Below are positions 11,123 to 19,972 of a stretch of DNA of 21,207 nt, piece after piece. Made by a program: the position numbers and the translations under genes. Origin of the DNA: a virus; IMG/VR virus record IMGVR_UViG_3300046680_000205, positions 1 through 21,207 of that record. One strand, 5' to 3'. A model generated the notes under the pieces. That model did not search any database. It was not told the origin of the DNA and was given only the letters and a program-made list of their open reading frames with translations. Numbering within the stretch: the first letter of the stretch is position 1; every line of letters begins with the position of its first letter.

Positions 11123-12832
11123 ATGGCAAACCTCCCACTTCGTCAGCTTGGGGGCGTGGGAGTGATTACCGACGCCAGCCCGTATGATCTGCCGCCAAAT
11201 GCCTTCTCGGCGGCGAACAACGTCATCTTCTCGGAGAACCGGATCCAGCGTGCTCCGGTCTTCAAACAGCTTTTCAACCCGATCCGCTCGACCCTGTCGT
11301 ATGACGCGGGCACAGGCTCCTACGATGCGAACTCCGCGCTGTATAACTCGGCCGAGGGCGGCAGTTCTAATGCTTCTCGCTTTGTCGGCTCCTACACCGA
11401 TCCCATTGCCGGTGAGACCGTATTTGTGGCAGACAACGACGGAACCATCCGTGCCTACCCGGGCAACGCGATGTCCTTCCAGACTCCCGCGTCCGGCACG
11501 GTAACCAACGACAACCCGTGGACCCATAGCCAGGTCGCAGGTCTCTCCTTCCTGGCCCGCAAGGGCATGCGCCCGTACGTCCGGAATATCAAGAACGACA
11601 GCCAGTACTCGCTCATCGCGGGCGACTGGGTGGCCACGGATACCGCAAGTGTCGTGCGGGGATTCAAGGGCTACGCGGTGATGCTCGGGATCAACAAGAA
11701 CGGTGTCGACTACCCCACGATGGTGAAGTGGTCGAACCCGATCCAGTACTCGAGCGCGATCTCCACGGTCGTCTGGGACCCGGCGAACACGAACTACGTG
11801 GCCGGTGAGAATGTGATCGGCGACATGAAGAACCCGATCCGCGATGGCATGCCCTTGGGCGAAGCCTTCGTGATCTACTCCCAGAACCAGTTGTGGCTCA
11901 TGGAGTACTCGGGGGACGCCAACGTCTTCAACTTCCGACGCCTGCCCTTCGAGGGCGGTGTGGTCAACACCAACTGCGTGGTCGAGGTCGAGTCCAAGCA
12001 CTTCGTCTTCGGTGACAACGACATCTACGTCCATGACGGCATGTCGCGACAGTCCATCGCCGACGGCCGCGTTCGTCGCCGGATCTTCAACACCCTGGAC
12101 CGCAGCAAACAGAACTACTGCTTCGTGAGCCACGACTCAGTGTCGAAGCTCCTGCACTTCTGCTACGCGACCCTGCAGAGCGAGGCGTCCTTCGCGGGCA
12201 CCGCCTTCTGCAACCAGGCCGCGACCTACAACTACAAGAACGACACCTGGACGTTCATGGACCTCCCGAACATCGTCGGGGGTGCTGAGGCCAACGCTTC
12301 GCTCGTCAAGAACTCGTTCCCGGATGCGACGAATAGCTACTCGCTGTTCAACACCTCCTACACGAGCTTCTCGGGCGGTGGCACGCCGAAGATCTCCATC
12401 ATGCTCGGTGTCTTCGACCAATCCAAGGGTCTCTCGGATTCCTGCGTCTACGCCATCGACCTCCCAACGGTCGGCCTGGTGAACCTGCCCGCGAACGTCG
12501 AGACCCTCAAGCCCGCCTACGTGGAACGCGTGGGGGTATCCCTGGACACCCAAGGACTCTCCCTGCGCTCCTACAAGACCGTGCAGAACGCGGTCCCCGA
12601 GGCGTCCTTCGACGACTCCACGGGCACCTTCACGTTTGAGTTCGGGTCCTCGGACCTCGCAGAGCAGACGCCGAACTACCGGTCCAAGGCGGTCTTCAAC
12701 CCATCGACGGACTACAAGATCGACATGATGGTGTCGGGGCGGTACCTGGCCTACAAGGTCAGCACCAGCTCGATCTCGAACTTCCAGCTTTCGGGCATGG
12801 ACTGCGAGATCAAATCCCTGTCCCGGAGGTAA
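11123..12832 (+). CDS. tail/virion structural protein, 569 aa
   Basis: The N-terminus reads LRQLGGVGVITDASPYDLPP then NAFSAANNVIFSENRIQRAP. This is the pattern of phage tail proteins that begin with a GGV...PYDLP...A.NV.F....I.R.P strand set, as in T7 gp12-like and related podovirus tail proteins. The C-terminus GRYLAYKVSTSSISNFQLSG then MDCEIKSLSRR fits the ending of the same group. The middle is beta-rich with repeated YDGMSRQ, WDPANTNYV and similar strands, suggesting a propeller-like body. The ATG follows the previous stop with no gap. The exact position in the tail cannot be determined from sequence alone. Confidence 0.7.
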   Translation: MANLPLRQLGGVGVITDASPYDLPPNAFSAANNVIFSENRIQRAPVFKQLFNPIRSTLSYDAGTGSYDANSALYNSAEGGSSNASRFVGSYTDPIAGETVFVADNDGTIRAYPGNAMSFQTPASGTVTNDNPWTHSQVAGLSFLARKGMRPYVRNIKNDSQYSLIAGDWVATDTASVVRGFKGYAVMLGINKNGVDYPTMVKWSNPIQYSSAISTVVWDPANTNYVAGENVIGDMKNPIRDGMPLGEAFVIYSQNQLWLMEYSGDANVFNFRRLPFEGGVVNTNCVVEVESKHFVFGDNDIYVHDGMSRQSIADGRVRRRIFNTLDRSKQNYCFVSHDSVSKLLHFCYATLQSEASFAGTAFCNQAATYNYKNDTWTFMDLPNIVGGAEANASLVKNSFPDATNSYSLFNTSYTSFSGGGTPKISIMLGVFDQSKGLSDSCVYAIDLPTVGLVNLPANVETLKPAYVERVGVSLDTQGLSLRSYKTVQNAVPEASFDDSTGTFTFEFGSSDLAEQTPNYRSKAVFNPSTDYKIDMMVSGRYLAYKVSTSSISNFQLSGMDCEIKSLSRR

Positions 12833-12835
12833 CCC

Positions 12836-13000
12836 ATGGCGGTCACCCTCACAGTCCCACTTCAGAACTACGTCCGCGCAGCACAGCCCCCTCTCAAGGG
12901 TTCCGAGGCCCAATGGCTTCAGGAAGAGCTAAAAAAGCTCGAGCGATCGGTCGCCGCAATCAACGCGGCACTGACGCAACTGGCTGCACGGGTCACGTAA
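12836..13000 (+). CDS. 54-aa ORF with predicted coiled coil
   Basis: The reading frame is MAVTLTVPLQNYVRAAQPPL, then KGSEAQWLQEELKKLERSVA and AINAALTQLAARVT. From residue 25 the heptad-like pattern of Leu and Ile suggests a short coiled coil. The ATG lies 3 bases after the previous stop, with GGAGGT just upstream, which supports translation. It is missed by length-based callers. A fibre-associated or tail chaperone role is possible; the family is unknown. Confidence 0.7.
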   Translation: MAVTLTVPLQNYVRAAQPPLKGSEAQWLQEELKKLERSVAAINAALTQLAARVT

Positions 13001-13021
13001 CCCTTTTCAATCGAGAGAGAA

Positions 13022-13594
13022 ATGAAAAACTTCATGCGAATCGCGACCGGCCTCGACACCGTGCCGCTGAACCTCGCTATCCAACGCCGTCCGGAGATCT
13101 GGAAGGCCGACACGTACCTCCGCGACTACCCCCAGGGGCCGTTCGGACAGATCGAGTCGGTCATCCTGCGCTTCCCGCCGCGCACCGTGCATGAAACCGA
13201 GGAGGCCCTCGCGCAGCACATGGCCCACTTCGATCAGCACGAATGCGTCGACCAGGAGGTCTACAAGGCCCTCCCGGAAGCCCGCCCCATCGTCATGGGC
13301 CTCATGGCCCGCGTGGCCGGTGAGCGCCTCGGCCGAGTGATCGTCAACAAGATCGCTCCCGGTGGCCGCATCTTCCCGCACGCCGACACCCCGGTGCATG
13401 CCCAGTATTGGGACCGCTTCCATGTGGTGCTCCAAAGCGCCCCGGGGGTCTACTTCCGGACTGGCGACGAGGACGTCTACATGGCCCCTGGGGAAACCTG
13501 GTGGTTCCAGAACGCCGAAGAGCATGAAGTGATCAACAACTCCCCCTGCGACCGCATTCACATGGTCGTCGACATTCGGACATCCAAGCCGTGA
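13022..13594 (+). CDS. aspartyl/asparaginyl beta-hydroxylase-like 2-oxoglutarate dioxygenase
   Basis: The 190-aa protein has the iron-binding set of this family: IFPHADTP gives His120 and Asp122, and AEEHEVINNSPCDRIHMVVD gives His168, with Arg178 for 2-oxoglutarate. Arg132 in YWDRFHVVL fits the family's substrate strand. GDEDVYMAPGETWWFQN forms the conserved beta-bulge before the last His. Family members hydroxylate Asp, Asn, His or other residues of proteins using Fe(II), oxygen and 2-oxoglutarate. The substrate here is unknown; a virion protein is one option, since the gene lies among structural genes. GAGAGAGAA is its ribosome site. The next gene's GTG overlaps its stop. Confidence 0.88.
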   Translation: MKNFMRIATGLDTVPLNLAIQRRPEIWKADTYLRDYPQGPFGQIESVILRFPPRTVHETEEALAQHMAHFDQHECVDQEVYKALPEARPIVMGLMARVAGERLGRVIVNKIAPGGRIFPHADTPVHAQYWDRFHVVLQSAPGVYFRTGDEDVYMAPGETWWFQNAEEHEVINNSPCDRIHMVVDIRTSKP

Positions 13595-14040
13595 TTACCT
13601 ATTCAGTAGAGCAGTGGCGGGACATCGTGTCTGAAATGGAGGCCCTGTGGCCCGCTCATTGGCAAGAGGTCGCTCTCGACCACGAAACCATTAAGCTGGC
13701 CCCGGACTATAAGCAGTACGAAGCGTTCGCCGATGCAGGTGCGCTCCACATCGTGACCGCCCGAGAGGCCGGAAAGATTGTGGGCTACCACATCAGCATC
13801 GTTCGGCCGCACCTCCATTACAAGAACGACCTCCACGGCTTTACTGACGTCTACTACATCTCCCCGGCATTCCGCCAGGGTTGGGTGGGCGTAAAGCTCT
13901 TCAAGTACGTGGAGAAGACCCTCAAGGCCCGTGGGGTCAAGAAGATCTTCTCCGGAACCAAGTTGCATCTCGACATGGGACCGATCTTTGAGCGGATGGG
14001 TTGGCGGGAAACCGAGCGCCTCTTTTCCAAGGTCCTATGA
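13591..14040 (+). CDS. GNAT-family acetyltransferase
   Basis: The protein is 149 aa from a GTG overlapping the hydroxylase TGA (GTGA). It contains GKIVGYHISIVRPHLHYKND, then DVYYISPAFRQGWVGVKLFK, where the RQGWVG turn is the acetyl-CoA phosphate loop, and ends with FERMGWRETERLFSKVL. Phage GNAT proteins with this PHLHYK...DVYYISP signature occur beside virion genes; their acceptor is not known to me. Its stop overlaps the next ATG (ATGA). It thus lies in a tight hydroxylase-GNAT-ejection protein chain, which hints at modification of virion or host proteins. Confidence 0.88.
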   Translation: MITYSVEQWRDIVSEMEALWPAHWQEVALDHETIKLAPDYKQYEAFADAGALHIVTAREAGKIVGYHISIVRPHLHYKNDLHGFTDVYYISPAFRQGWVGVKLFKYVEKTLKARGVKKIFSGTKLHLDMGPIFERMGWRETERLFSKVL

Positions 14041-15248
14041 TCAAAACTCTCCTCAAGATCCTCGCCCCTGCGATCTTCATGCGCTCGCATGTGGCAGCGG
14101 CAGCCGTCGGGGCCGCAGCAGTCGGCGCAGTCGGTAGTGGCATGGCTGCAAGCACCGCAGCAGATGGGCAGAAGGCCGCAGCCGAAGCCGCCAACAGCCC
14201 GTGGTCCGCAGCACAGCCGTTCATCTCGGGGCAGTTTCAGGGCACCCAGGACGCGCTGAACAATGCCCTCGCCATGGGCACCTACAGCGGCCCCCGAGTA
14301 GCCGGTCTCAACCCGTACCAGACTCAAGGTGCGGACCAGACAGCAGGCTACGCGAACGGCAACGGCCAGAACACGGCCAACCAGTTCTACAACACCGGCA
14401 TGGGCCTGACCCAGACCGGCTCGCAGTACGGCTCCAACGCCCAAGGTCTCCTCTCGGCCGCGCAGCAGGATCCCACGCAGGGCTTCATGAACTATGCGAA
14501 CGGTCTCGCGAACAGCGACATGGCCACGCAGATGGTCGACGCAGCCAACCGGGACGCCTCGCGCAACCTGAACGAGTCGCAGCTTCCCTCGCTCGCCATC
14601 GGCGCTGCAGGGTCGGGCAACACGGACTCCACGCGTACCGGGGTGACCCAAGCGATCCTCCAGCGCAATGCTTCGGAGCAGATGGCAGACACCTCCGCGA
14701 GGATCCGCAGTTCCCTGTTCAACACGGGACTCCAGACGGCCCAGTCGCAGTACAACTCGCAAGCGGATCGTGCCCTCAGCGCGAACAACCAGATCGGCAA
14801 CGCGTACCAGCTTGGCTCCTCGGGCCTCCTCAACGGCCAACAGGCGAACGGCAACAACTTCGACCAGTTGAACGCAGCGGGCGGCCTGTACCAGAACCAG
14901 CAGCAAGCCCAGTACGGAGCAGCGCAGCAGCAGTTCCAAGAGCAGCAGCAGACCCCGCTGAACCTCTACGGTCAGTACATGAACGTGATCAACGGCAAGT
15001 GGGGCGGCCAGGCTGTCAACCCAATCGGCCCTTCGGTTGCCGGAAGCGCGCTCCAAGGTGCTGCCGGTGGCGGCCTTATGGGCGCAGGTATCGCTGGCAA
15101 GCTCGGCGGCTACTCGGATACGGGCGGCGGCACGAACTTCAACAACAGCGGCTTCACGATGCCAGGCGGCAACGACTACACCAACCAGGCCACCACGGCC
15201 ATGAACGCAAACCAGGCCCCCGCAGGTCTCAGCGCGTTCGGCTACTAA
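14037..15248 (+). CDS. ejection/internal virion protein 1
   Basis: The protein is 403 aa from MIKTLLKILAPAIFMRSHVA, the ATG of the ATGA junction; the open frame upstream of that ATG lies inside GNAT. Residues 19-42 are an Ala/Gly-rich hydrophobic segment. SPWSAAQPFISGQF follows, then GPRVAGLNPYQTQG and a long Gln/Asn/Ala-rich region. The opening hydrophobic segment plus PWSAAQP...GLNPYQ is characteristic of podovirus proteins injected with the DNA, and the C-terminus is Gly/Asn-rich (LMGAGIAGKLGG...GLSAFGY). It is the first of three consecutive ejection-type genes. The product probably lines or extends the DNA translocation channel. Confidence 0.75.
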   Translation: MIKTLLKILAPAIFMRSHVAAAAVGAAAVGAVGSGMAASTAADGQKAAAEAANSPWSAAQPFISGQFQGTQDALNNALAMGTYSGPRVAGLNPYQTQGADQTAGYANGNGQNTANQFYNTGMGLTQTGSQYGSNAQGLLSAAQQDPTQGFMNYANGLANSDMATQMVDAANRDASRNLNESQLPSLAIGAAGSGNTDSTRTGVTQAILQRNASEQMADTSARIRSSLFNTGLQTAQSQYNSQADRALSANNQIGNAYQLGSSGLLNGQQANGNNFDQLNAAGGLYQNQQQAQYGAAQQQFQEQQQTPLNLYGQYMNVINGKWGGQAVNPIGPSVAGSALQGAAGGGLMGAGIAGKLGGYSDTGGGTNFNNSGFTMPGGNDYTNQATTAMNANQAPAGLSAFGY

Positions 15249-15257
15249 GGAGGCCCC

Positions 15258-16514
15258 ATGGCTTACTCGTTTGACATGCCCCCCGGCATTGACCCGAATG
15301 ACGATGGGTCGCACAGCCTCCCGGCGTACCTGGGGCAGGCGCTGCAGTTCTATGGGACCAATAAGTCCACGGACCTGCCGTACTACCTCAGCTACCCGAT
15401 GAACAACCAGGCCGGACAGTCGATGTTCGGCGGTGGTGCTCCCATGCAGTCGCCCGTGGCCCAGGCAATGGCCCCGCAGGATGCCCCGCAGACCCCCGTG
15501 GCGCAAGCCATGGACCCGCAGCCTGCCGACACACCGATGACGCAGGCCATGGGCTACCCGAACTCGGAAGCGATCCAGTCCATGTTCGCCAAGCAGGCGA
15601 CGGACCCGAACCTCTCGATGAACAACGGTCTCATTGCAGCAGGCTCGGCAATGATGGGCGGCAAGAACCTGCAGGAGGGCATGGCGAACGCAGGGAAGGC
15701 GTGGAGCGACACGTACGACTCGACGCTCAACAACCAGCGCGAACTCAACACGCCCAAGTCGACGGCCGTGGCCGATGGTGCGTTCATGCAGACGCAGCTT
15801 CCCGGTCAAGCGGCGACGATGCAGGCCAACCCGCAGGTCCAGCAGTTCCTGTTCGGCAAGGCGCAGCAGCAAGCCCAGATCAAGCAGGCACAGCTTCTGT
15901 ACGCAGCCAACCTCAAGCAGCAGGGCGAGCAGGCCAAGGACGACCGAGCGAATTCCAAGGAGTTCGGCGCGAAGCTCACGACGACCGACAACGCCCTGCA
16001 GGCAACGCAGCGTGCTCTCGATGTCGCCACGGCCCAGGCCAACGACCCGACCGCATTCCCGCGTCTCGCCGCCGCGTTCCCGCAGTTTGCGCAGTTCATG
16101 GGATCCGATTCGGCCATGGGCAACCTGCAGATCATGCGTGCCCACATCGACTCGGCGCTCGTTCAGGACGCTCAGAAGAAGGGCGCGATTACCGATGCGC
16201 AGGCGGGCTTCTTGAACTCCGACATCCCGTCGCCGACCGCCGACCGCCAGAAGGTGATCATCCCTTATCTCAAGCAGCAGATGGAGATCCTCGGGAAGAT
16301 CCGCGACTTCCAAGCGACTCAGTACGGTAAGTCCAACCCGACGCCGTCGCAGGGCTTCGCAACGTCTGGTACGTCCAACGTCCCCACGGGACCCCAAAGC
16401 ACCGGCTCTGGCTCCTACCAACCCCCCGCAGTGACTGATGCACAGAGCTTTGCCGCTCTGCCGTCGGGAACTGTGTTCAAGGCCCCTGATGGGTCGATTC
16501 GAAGGAAACCGTAA
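15258..16514 (+). CDS. ejection/internal virion protein 2
   Basis: This 418-aa protein follows a perfect AAGGAGG ribosome site. Residues 66-98 hold three imperfect repeats PVAQAM, PVAQAM and PMTQAM spaced 13-14 residues apart. GLIAAGSAMMGGKNLQEGMA at 125-144 is a glycine-zipper-like segment seen in podovirus ejection proteins. A Gln/Ala-rich helical region (QQQAQIKQAQLLYAANLKQQ) and a coiled C-terminal half follow. It overlaps the next gene by one base (TAATG), so the two are co-translated. The role is by context and composition. Confidence 0.7.
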   Translation: MAYSFDMPPGIDPNDDGSHSLPAYLGQALQFYGTNKSTDLPYYLSYPMNNQAGQSMFGGGAPMQSPVAQAMAPQDAPQTPVAQAMDPQPADTPMTQAMGYPNSEAIQSMFAKQATDPNLSMNNGLIAAGSAMMGGKNLQEGMANAGKAWSDTYDSTLNNQRELNTPKSTAVADGAFMQTQLPGQAATMQANPQVQQFLFGKAQQQAQIKQAQLLYAANLKQQGEQAKDDRANSKEFGAKLTTTDNALQATQRALDVATAQANDPTAFPRLAAAFPQFAQFMGSDSAMGNLQIMRAHIDSALVQDAQKKGAITDAQAGFLNSDIPSPTADRQKVIIPYLKQQMEILGKIRDFQATQYGKSNPTPSQGFATSGTSNVPTGPQSTGSGSYQPPAVTDAQSFAALPSGTVFKAPDGSIRRKP

Positions 16515-19500
16515 TGGCTGATCCGTGGGACTCCGCTCCCTTAGCAAGCCCGATGGACGTTGCACTGGATGCTGAAGGCGCGAACCCCACGGTTGCGGCG
16601 ATTGCCCGCAGCATCTACCATCAAGAGTCAGGCAGTGGCAAGAACACCAAGACGTCGAACGCGGGTGCCGTGGGAGGGATGCAGATTGTCCCCGCCACGT
16701 TCCACTCCGTCGCCGACGATGGTTGGAACATCAAGGACCCCGTCGACAATGCTCGAGCTGGAGTCCGATACGTCACACAACTCGCAGAGAAGGCCGGGGG
16801 CGACCCCGCGCTGACTGCAGCGGGCTACTACGGTGGCCCTGGCGCAATCGACAAGGCCCGCAAAGGCGTGGCTGTACGCGATCCGCGCAACCCCAACGCA
16901 CCTGACACGCTCCAGTACGGGCAGCAGGTTGCCGCACGAATTCCCCAGGGTGGCCAAGCTCCCCAAGCTCCTCAAGGGGGCGACAACTGGTGGTCTGCAG
17001 CGCCCCTCGCAAGCGCCCCGGACCCGTCCACAGCCCCCCAGAACGCCCCGCAAGCTCCCGCAGGTCCCCAAGTAGCAACCGGGGCCGTCCAAGGGCAAGA
17101 TGGCGCTCCTGTACAGGCTGCAACCGCTACTGCCAATCCCGATCCGAACGGGTACGGCGAGGCACCCCCGAGCGACAACACCCAGTTCGCGCTCCCGGGC
17201 CAACTCTCCCCGGCCCAGATCGCAGCCGCGCAAGCGGCCAAGGCACCGAAGAAAGGCTTCATGGGCACGGTGCAGGACATGGCCGAGAATCCCCTGCTGA
17301 CCACGATCCACGCGATCCACGGGGCGGCTGACGCGGCCACCTTCGGTGCTGGCGACAAGCTCGGCGCAGCGCTCAATGCGGCTGTGTACCGAGACGGTGG
17401 TGGGACCTTCGGGGACCGCTACGACGCCAACGTCAAGGCCGCTCACGACTTCGAGGACGGGGACACGAACCCTGCCTTTATCGCGGGCCAGCTTGGCGGC
17501 AGTTTGGTGGGTGGTGGCGGACTGGTCGGCAAGGCTATCGAAGCCGTTCCCACAGCATCCCGCACTGCCCGTGCTCTCACTGGTGGTGCCGCAGGGATGA
17601 CCGAAGGTGCCGCATGGACCCTCGGGCACGCAGACAGTCCGGACGAGATCACCCCCGGCCAGATGGCTACGGGCATGGGCATGGGGTTCCTCGGTGGCGG
17701 CTTGGGTGGTGCCCTCACGAAGGCGACTACCGCCCAGAAGGCGAACTCGTTCCTACTCAAGTCGGGTAGCGCTGACACCGCGCAGTTGGACGCGGGGATC
17801 ATCTCTGACCTCAAGGGTCTCCAGGGCCGCGCCACGCAGGATGGAGTGCCACTCGGGGCGGCTGACGCCAACGCTCTCGCCAACCGCTACAAGGCGGAAG
17901 TCGCGGAGCAGCTTCGGCAGATGCCCAAGACGGAAGAGCGCTCGACCCTCCTCAACGCTCTCCAGCGGTCCCGAGGACTCGACGAGGACTCCATCAACGC
18001 ACTGCGCGACCTACCCAACGGGGACGCGGTGGCGGATGCCATCGTCAAGAGCAACCGCACGCTCGCCCTCACGGCCCGTGTGCCTGCCGCCAACGGCATG
18101 CTCGCGACCACCGGGCGGCACCTGGTCGACAACGGGGCGCTTTCGGCAATAGGCCACATGATCTCCCCGGGCCTCGGGTTCGCCATGGACACCCGCGCTG
18201 CCCGTATGCTCGCAGCCAAGGCCCTCGGCGGCTCCGAGAACCGCACCGGCAACATCGCTGCAGCACTCAAGCGCGGTGACCAGGCCGAGGCGTACCTGAA
18301 GCAGTACGGCCAGCAGGGAGGCAACAGTCTCAACGACCTGGCAGCAGCCGCCAAGGCATCCCTCGGTGCCCGCGCAGCGGCCGCTACGGCCAGCAACGAC
18401 GCTCGAGCACAGCAGCAGGGCAACCGACAGTTCCAGAACTCCTTCGCAGCAGGCCAGCAGGCTCGGCAAGCAGCTTCGGCCGCCAACCCGAGCACCCCGG
18501 AAGCCCAAGCGGCAGCCAGGGAGTACATGTTCCGCGCTCAACAGCAAGGACAGGCAGCCCGCGCCGATGTGGCCAAGCAGACTCAGCAGGCCGCCCAGGC
18601 CGAAGCGTCCGTAGGCCCGCAGATGACCGCAACGCAACGCGCCCAGGCTCAGGCCCAGGTGGCGAAGGCCGCGCAGGAACTCGCAGCGAAGATCGGGCCG
18701 CAGATCAGCCCGTCGCAACGCTCGGCAATCGAGGCACAGCGCATCGCAACCGAGGCTATGGCCAAAGAGTCGATGAAGACCCAACTGGCCCAGAAGCAGG
18801 CCCTCGCGGACCAGCAGGCCAGCGATCCGACGTACCTACTCGGCATGTCGAATCCGCACGGCAACCCCCGCAACCCGCAGGAGATGGCCGAGTTCGCCAA
18901 GGTCATGCGCCAGCAGGCCGAAGCGGCAGCCGTGGGTCCCCAGGTGCCCGCACAGGGCCTCGCAGCGGCGCAGCAGTCCGCAGCAGCCAAGAAGGCCGCG
19001 CAGAAGGTGGCAGAGGTCACGGAAGCTGGAGCAGAGCAGGCGACGCACGTCAACGGCATCTCTCCGTCCAAGCGTGCCCAGGCGAACCTCACGGCGGCCA
19101 AGGCAGGCGACTTCAGCGGTCTCGACTTCAACAAGCCGAGTGCCCGCATGATGCTTGCCCACGTCGACTCCAAGGACCCCGAGGCCCTCAAGGCCGCGCT
19201 GAAGGACCTGGCGAACTCGGACCCCGACACGGCCATCCGTGCGATCCAGACGCTCACCCCGGACCACGGGAACGTGAAGTTCTACACGGCTCAACAGGCC
19301 CTGCAGAACAAGCTCGGTGCCCGGGTCCCCTCGGAAGCCGAACTGGCGTCGATCCCCGGCTCCGCACAGTGGAAGGCTGCGCAAGCCCCGGCCCCTGCAG
19401 TCCCCGCACCGGCCCTCGACGGGATCCAAAGCCCCAAGGCCTGGGAGTCCGCCGCCAAGAGCCGCCAGCAAGTGCAGAAGAACGCCCTCGAGTCCGCACA

Positions 19501-19675
19501 GGATCCCGAGGTGAAGAAACTGGTCGCCAAACTGGCCACAACCAAGGACAGCAAGACCGGTGACCGCTTCGGACCTCGCCAAGAGGCGTTCGACCACTTC
19601 ATGGGCAGTGCCTCAACCGCACAGCAGATTGAAGCCAAGCGCATCGCCGAGCCGCTCGTCCGCTACGGAAAGTAA
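16514..19675 (+). CDS. ejection protein 3 with N-terminal lytic transglycosylase domain
   Basis: The 1053-aa protein opens with an SLT-type transglycosylase domain at residues 28-115: RSIYHQESGSGKN with catalytic Glu38, then GAVGGMQIVPATF and a closing AAGYYGGPGAIDKA. This resembles T7 gp16, which cuts peptidoglycan during DNA entry. The motif WDSAPLAS (5-12) recurs as WSAAPLAS (160-167). Gly-rich hydrophobic segments follow near 325-405. From about 560 it is Ala/Gln/Arg-rich and helical, with many QAAQAQ-type runs, ending DHFMGSAS...EPLVRYGK. It is much larger than a free transglycosylase and fits the last internal virion protein. The terminase genes follow. Confidence 0.9.
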   Translation: MADPWDSAPLASPMDVALDAEGANPTVAAIARSIYHQESGSGKNTKTSNAGAVGGMQIVPATFHSVADDGWNIKDPVDNARAGVRYVTQLAEKAGGDPALTAAGYYGGPGAIDKARKGVAVRDPRNPNAPDTLQYGQQVAARIPQGGQAPQAPQGGDNWWSAAPLASAPDPSTAPQNAPQAPAGPQVATGAVQGQDGAPVQAATATANPDPNGYGEAPPSDNTQFALPGQLSPAQIAAAQAAKAPKKGFMGTVQDMAENPLLTTIHAIHGAADAATFGAGDKLGAALNAAVYRDGGGTFGDRYDANVKAAHDFEDGDTNPAFIAGQLGGSLVGGGGLVGKAIEAVPTASRTARALTGGAAGMTEGAAWTLGHADSPDEITPGQMATGMGMGFLGGGLGGALTKATTAQKANSFLLKSGSADTAQLDAGIISDLKGLQGRATQDGVPLGAADANALANRYKAEVAEQLRQMPKTEERSTLLNALQRSRGLDEDSINALRDLPNGDAVADAIVKSNRTLALTARVPAANGMLATTGRHLVDNGALSAIGHMISPGLGFAMDTRAARMLAAKALGGSENRTGNIAAALKRGDQAEAYLKQYGQQGGNSLNDLAAAAKASLGARAAAATASNDARAQQQGNRQFQNSFAAGQQARQAASAANPSTPEAQAAAREYMFRAQQQGQAARADVAKQTQQAAQAEASVGPQMTATQRAQAQAQVAKAAQELAAKIGPQISPSQRSAIEAQRIATEAMAKESMKTQLAQKQALADQQASDPTYLLGMSNPHGNPRNPQEMAEFAKVMRQQAEAAAVGPQVPAQGLAAAQQSAAAKKAAQKVAEVTEAGAEQATHVNGISPSKRAQANLTAAKAGDFSGLDFNKPSARMMLAHVDSKDPEALKAALKDLANSDPDTAIRAIQTLTPDHGNVKFYTAQQALQNKLGARVPSEAELASIPGSAQWKAAQAPAPAVPAPALDGIQSPKAWESAAKSRQQVQKNALESAQDPEVKKLVAKLATTKDSKTGDRFGPRQEAFDHFMGSASTAQQIEAKRIAEPLVRYGK

Positions 19676-19678
19676 CCC

Positions 19679-19972
19679 TTGAGAACCATCGACATCATCA
19701 ACCTGCTGCAGGCCTTCGACCGTGTGTTCGAAGACTCAGCACTCACCAACGACGAGAAGATCGCAGTGGGGAACGAAGTCCTAATCCAGCTTCCCCACGC
19801 GCACCTCCTCCCCACAGTCCTCGCGTCCATCAACGCGGCCACCCGGTCGATTGAAGCACGCCTGGCCACCCTGGAGAAACCAAGTGGCGCAACCGCCGAA
19901 ACCGGACGGCCGAAAGGGCCGAAAAATGCCGTCGGAAAAAAGCCACTTCGCAATACTGAACCAGACGCCTGA
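19679..19972 (+). CDS. hypothetical protein upstream of terminase, TTG start
   Basis: The 97-aa protein begins at a TTG 3 bases after the previous stop, translated MRTIDIINLLQAFDRVFEDS. No in-frame ATG exists near it, and a later GTG (VFEDS) would be the alternative. It has a helical N-terminus and a basic, Pro/Gly-rich end (ETGRPKGPKNAVGKKPLRNT). The last 47 bases overlap the terminase small subunit in another frame. I do not recognise the family. It could be an accessory packaging protein. Confidence 0.65.
   Translation: MRTIDIINLLQAFDRVFEDSALTNDEKIAVGNEVLIQLPHAHLLPTVLASINAATRSIEARLATLEKPSGATAETGRPKGPKNAVGKKPLRNTEPDA

Noticed and set aside
13854-16565. 903-aa minus-strand open frame
   Set aside because: It covers three well-supported plus-strand genes, gives Arg/Leu/Val-rich sequence with no domain, and has no ribosome site; it is a shadow caused by high GC.
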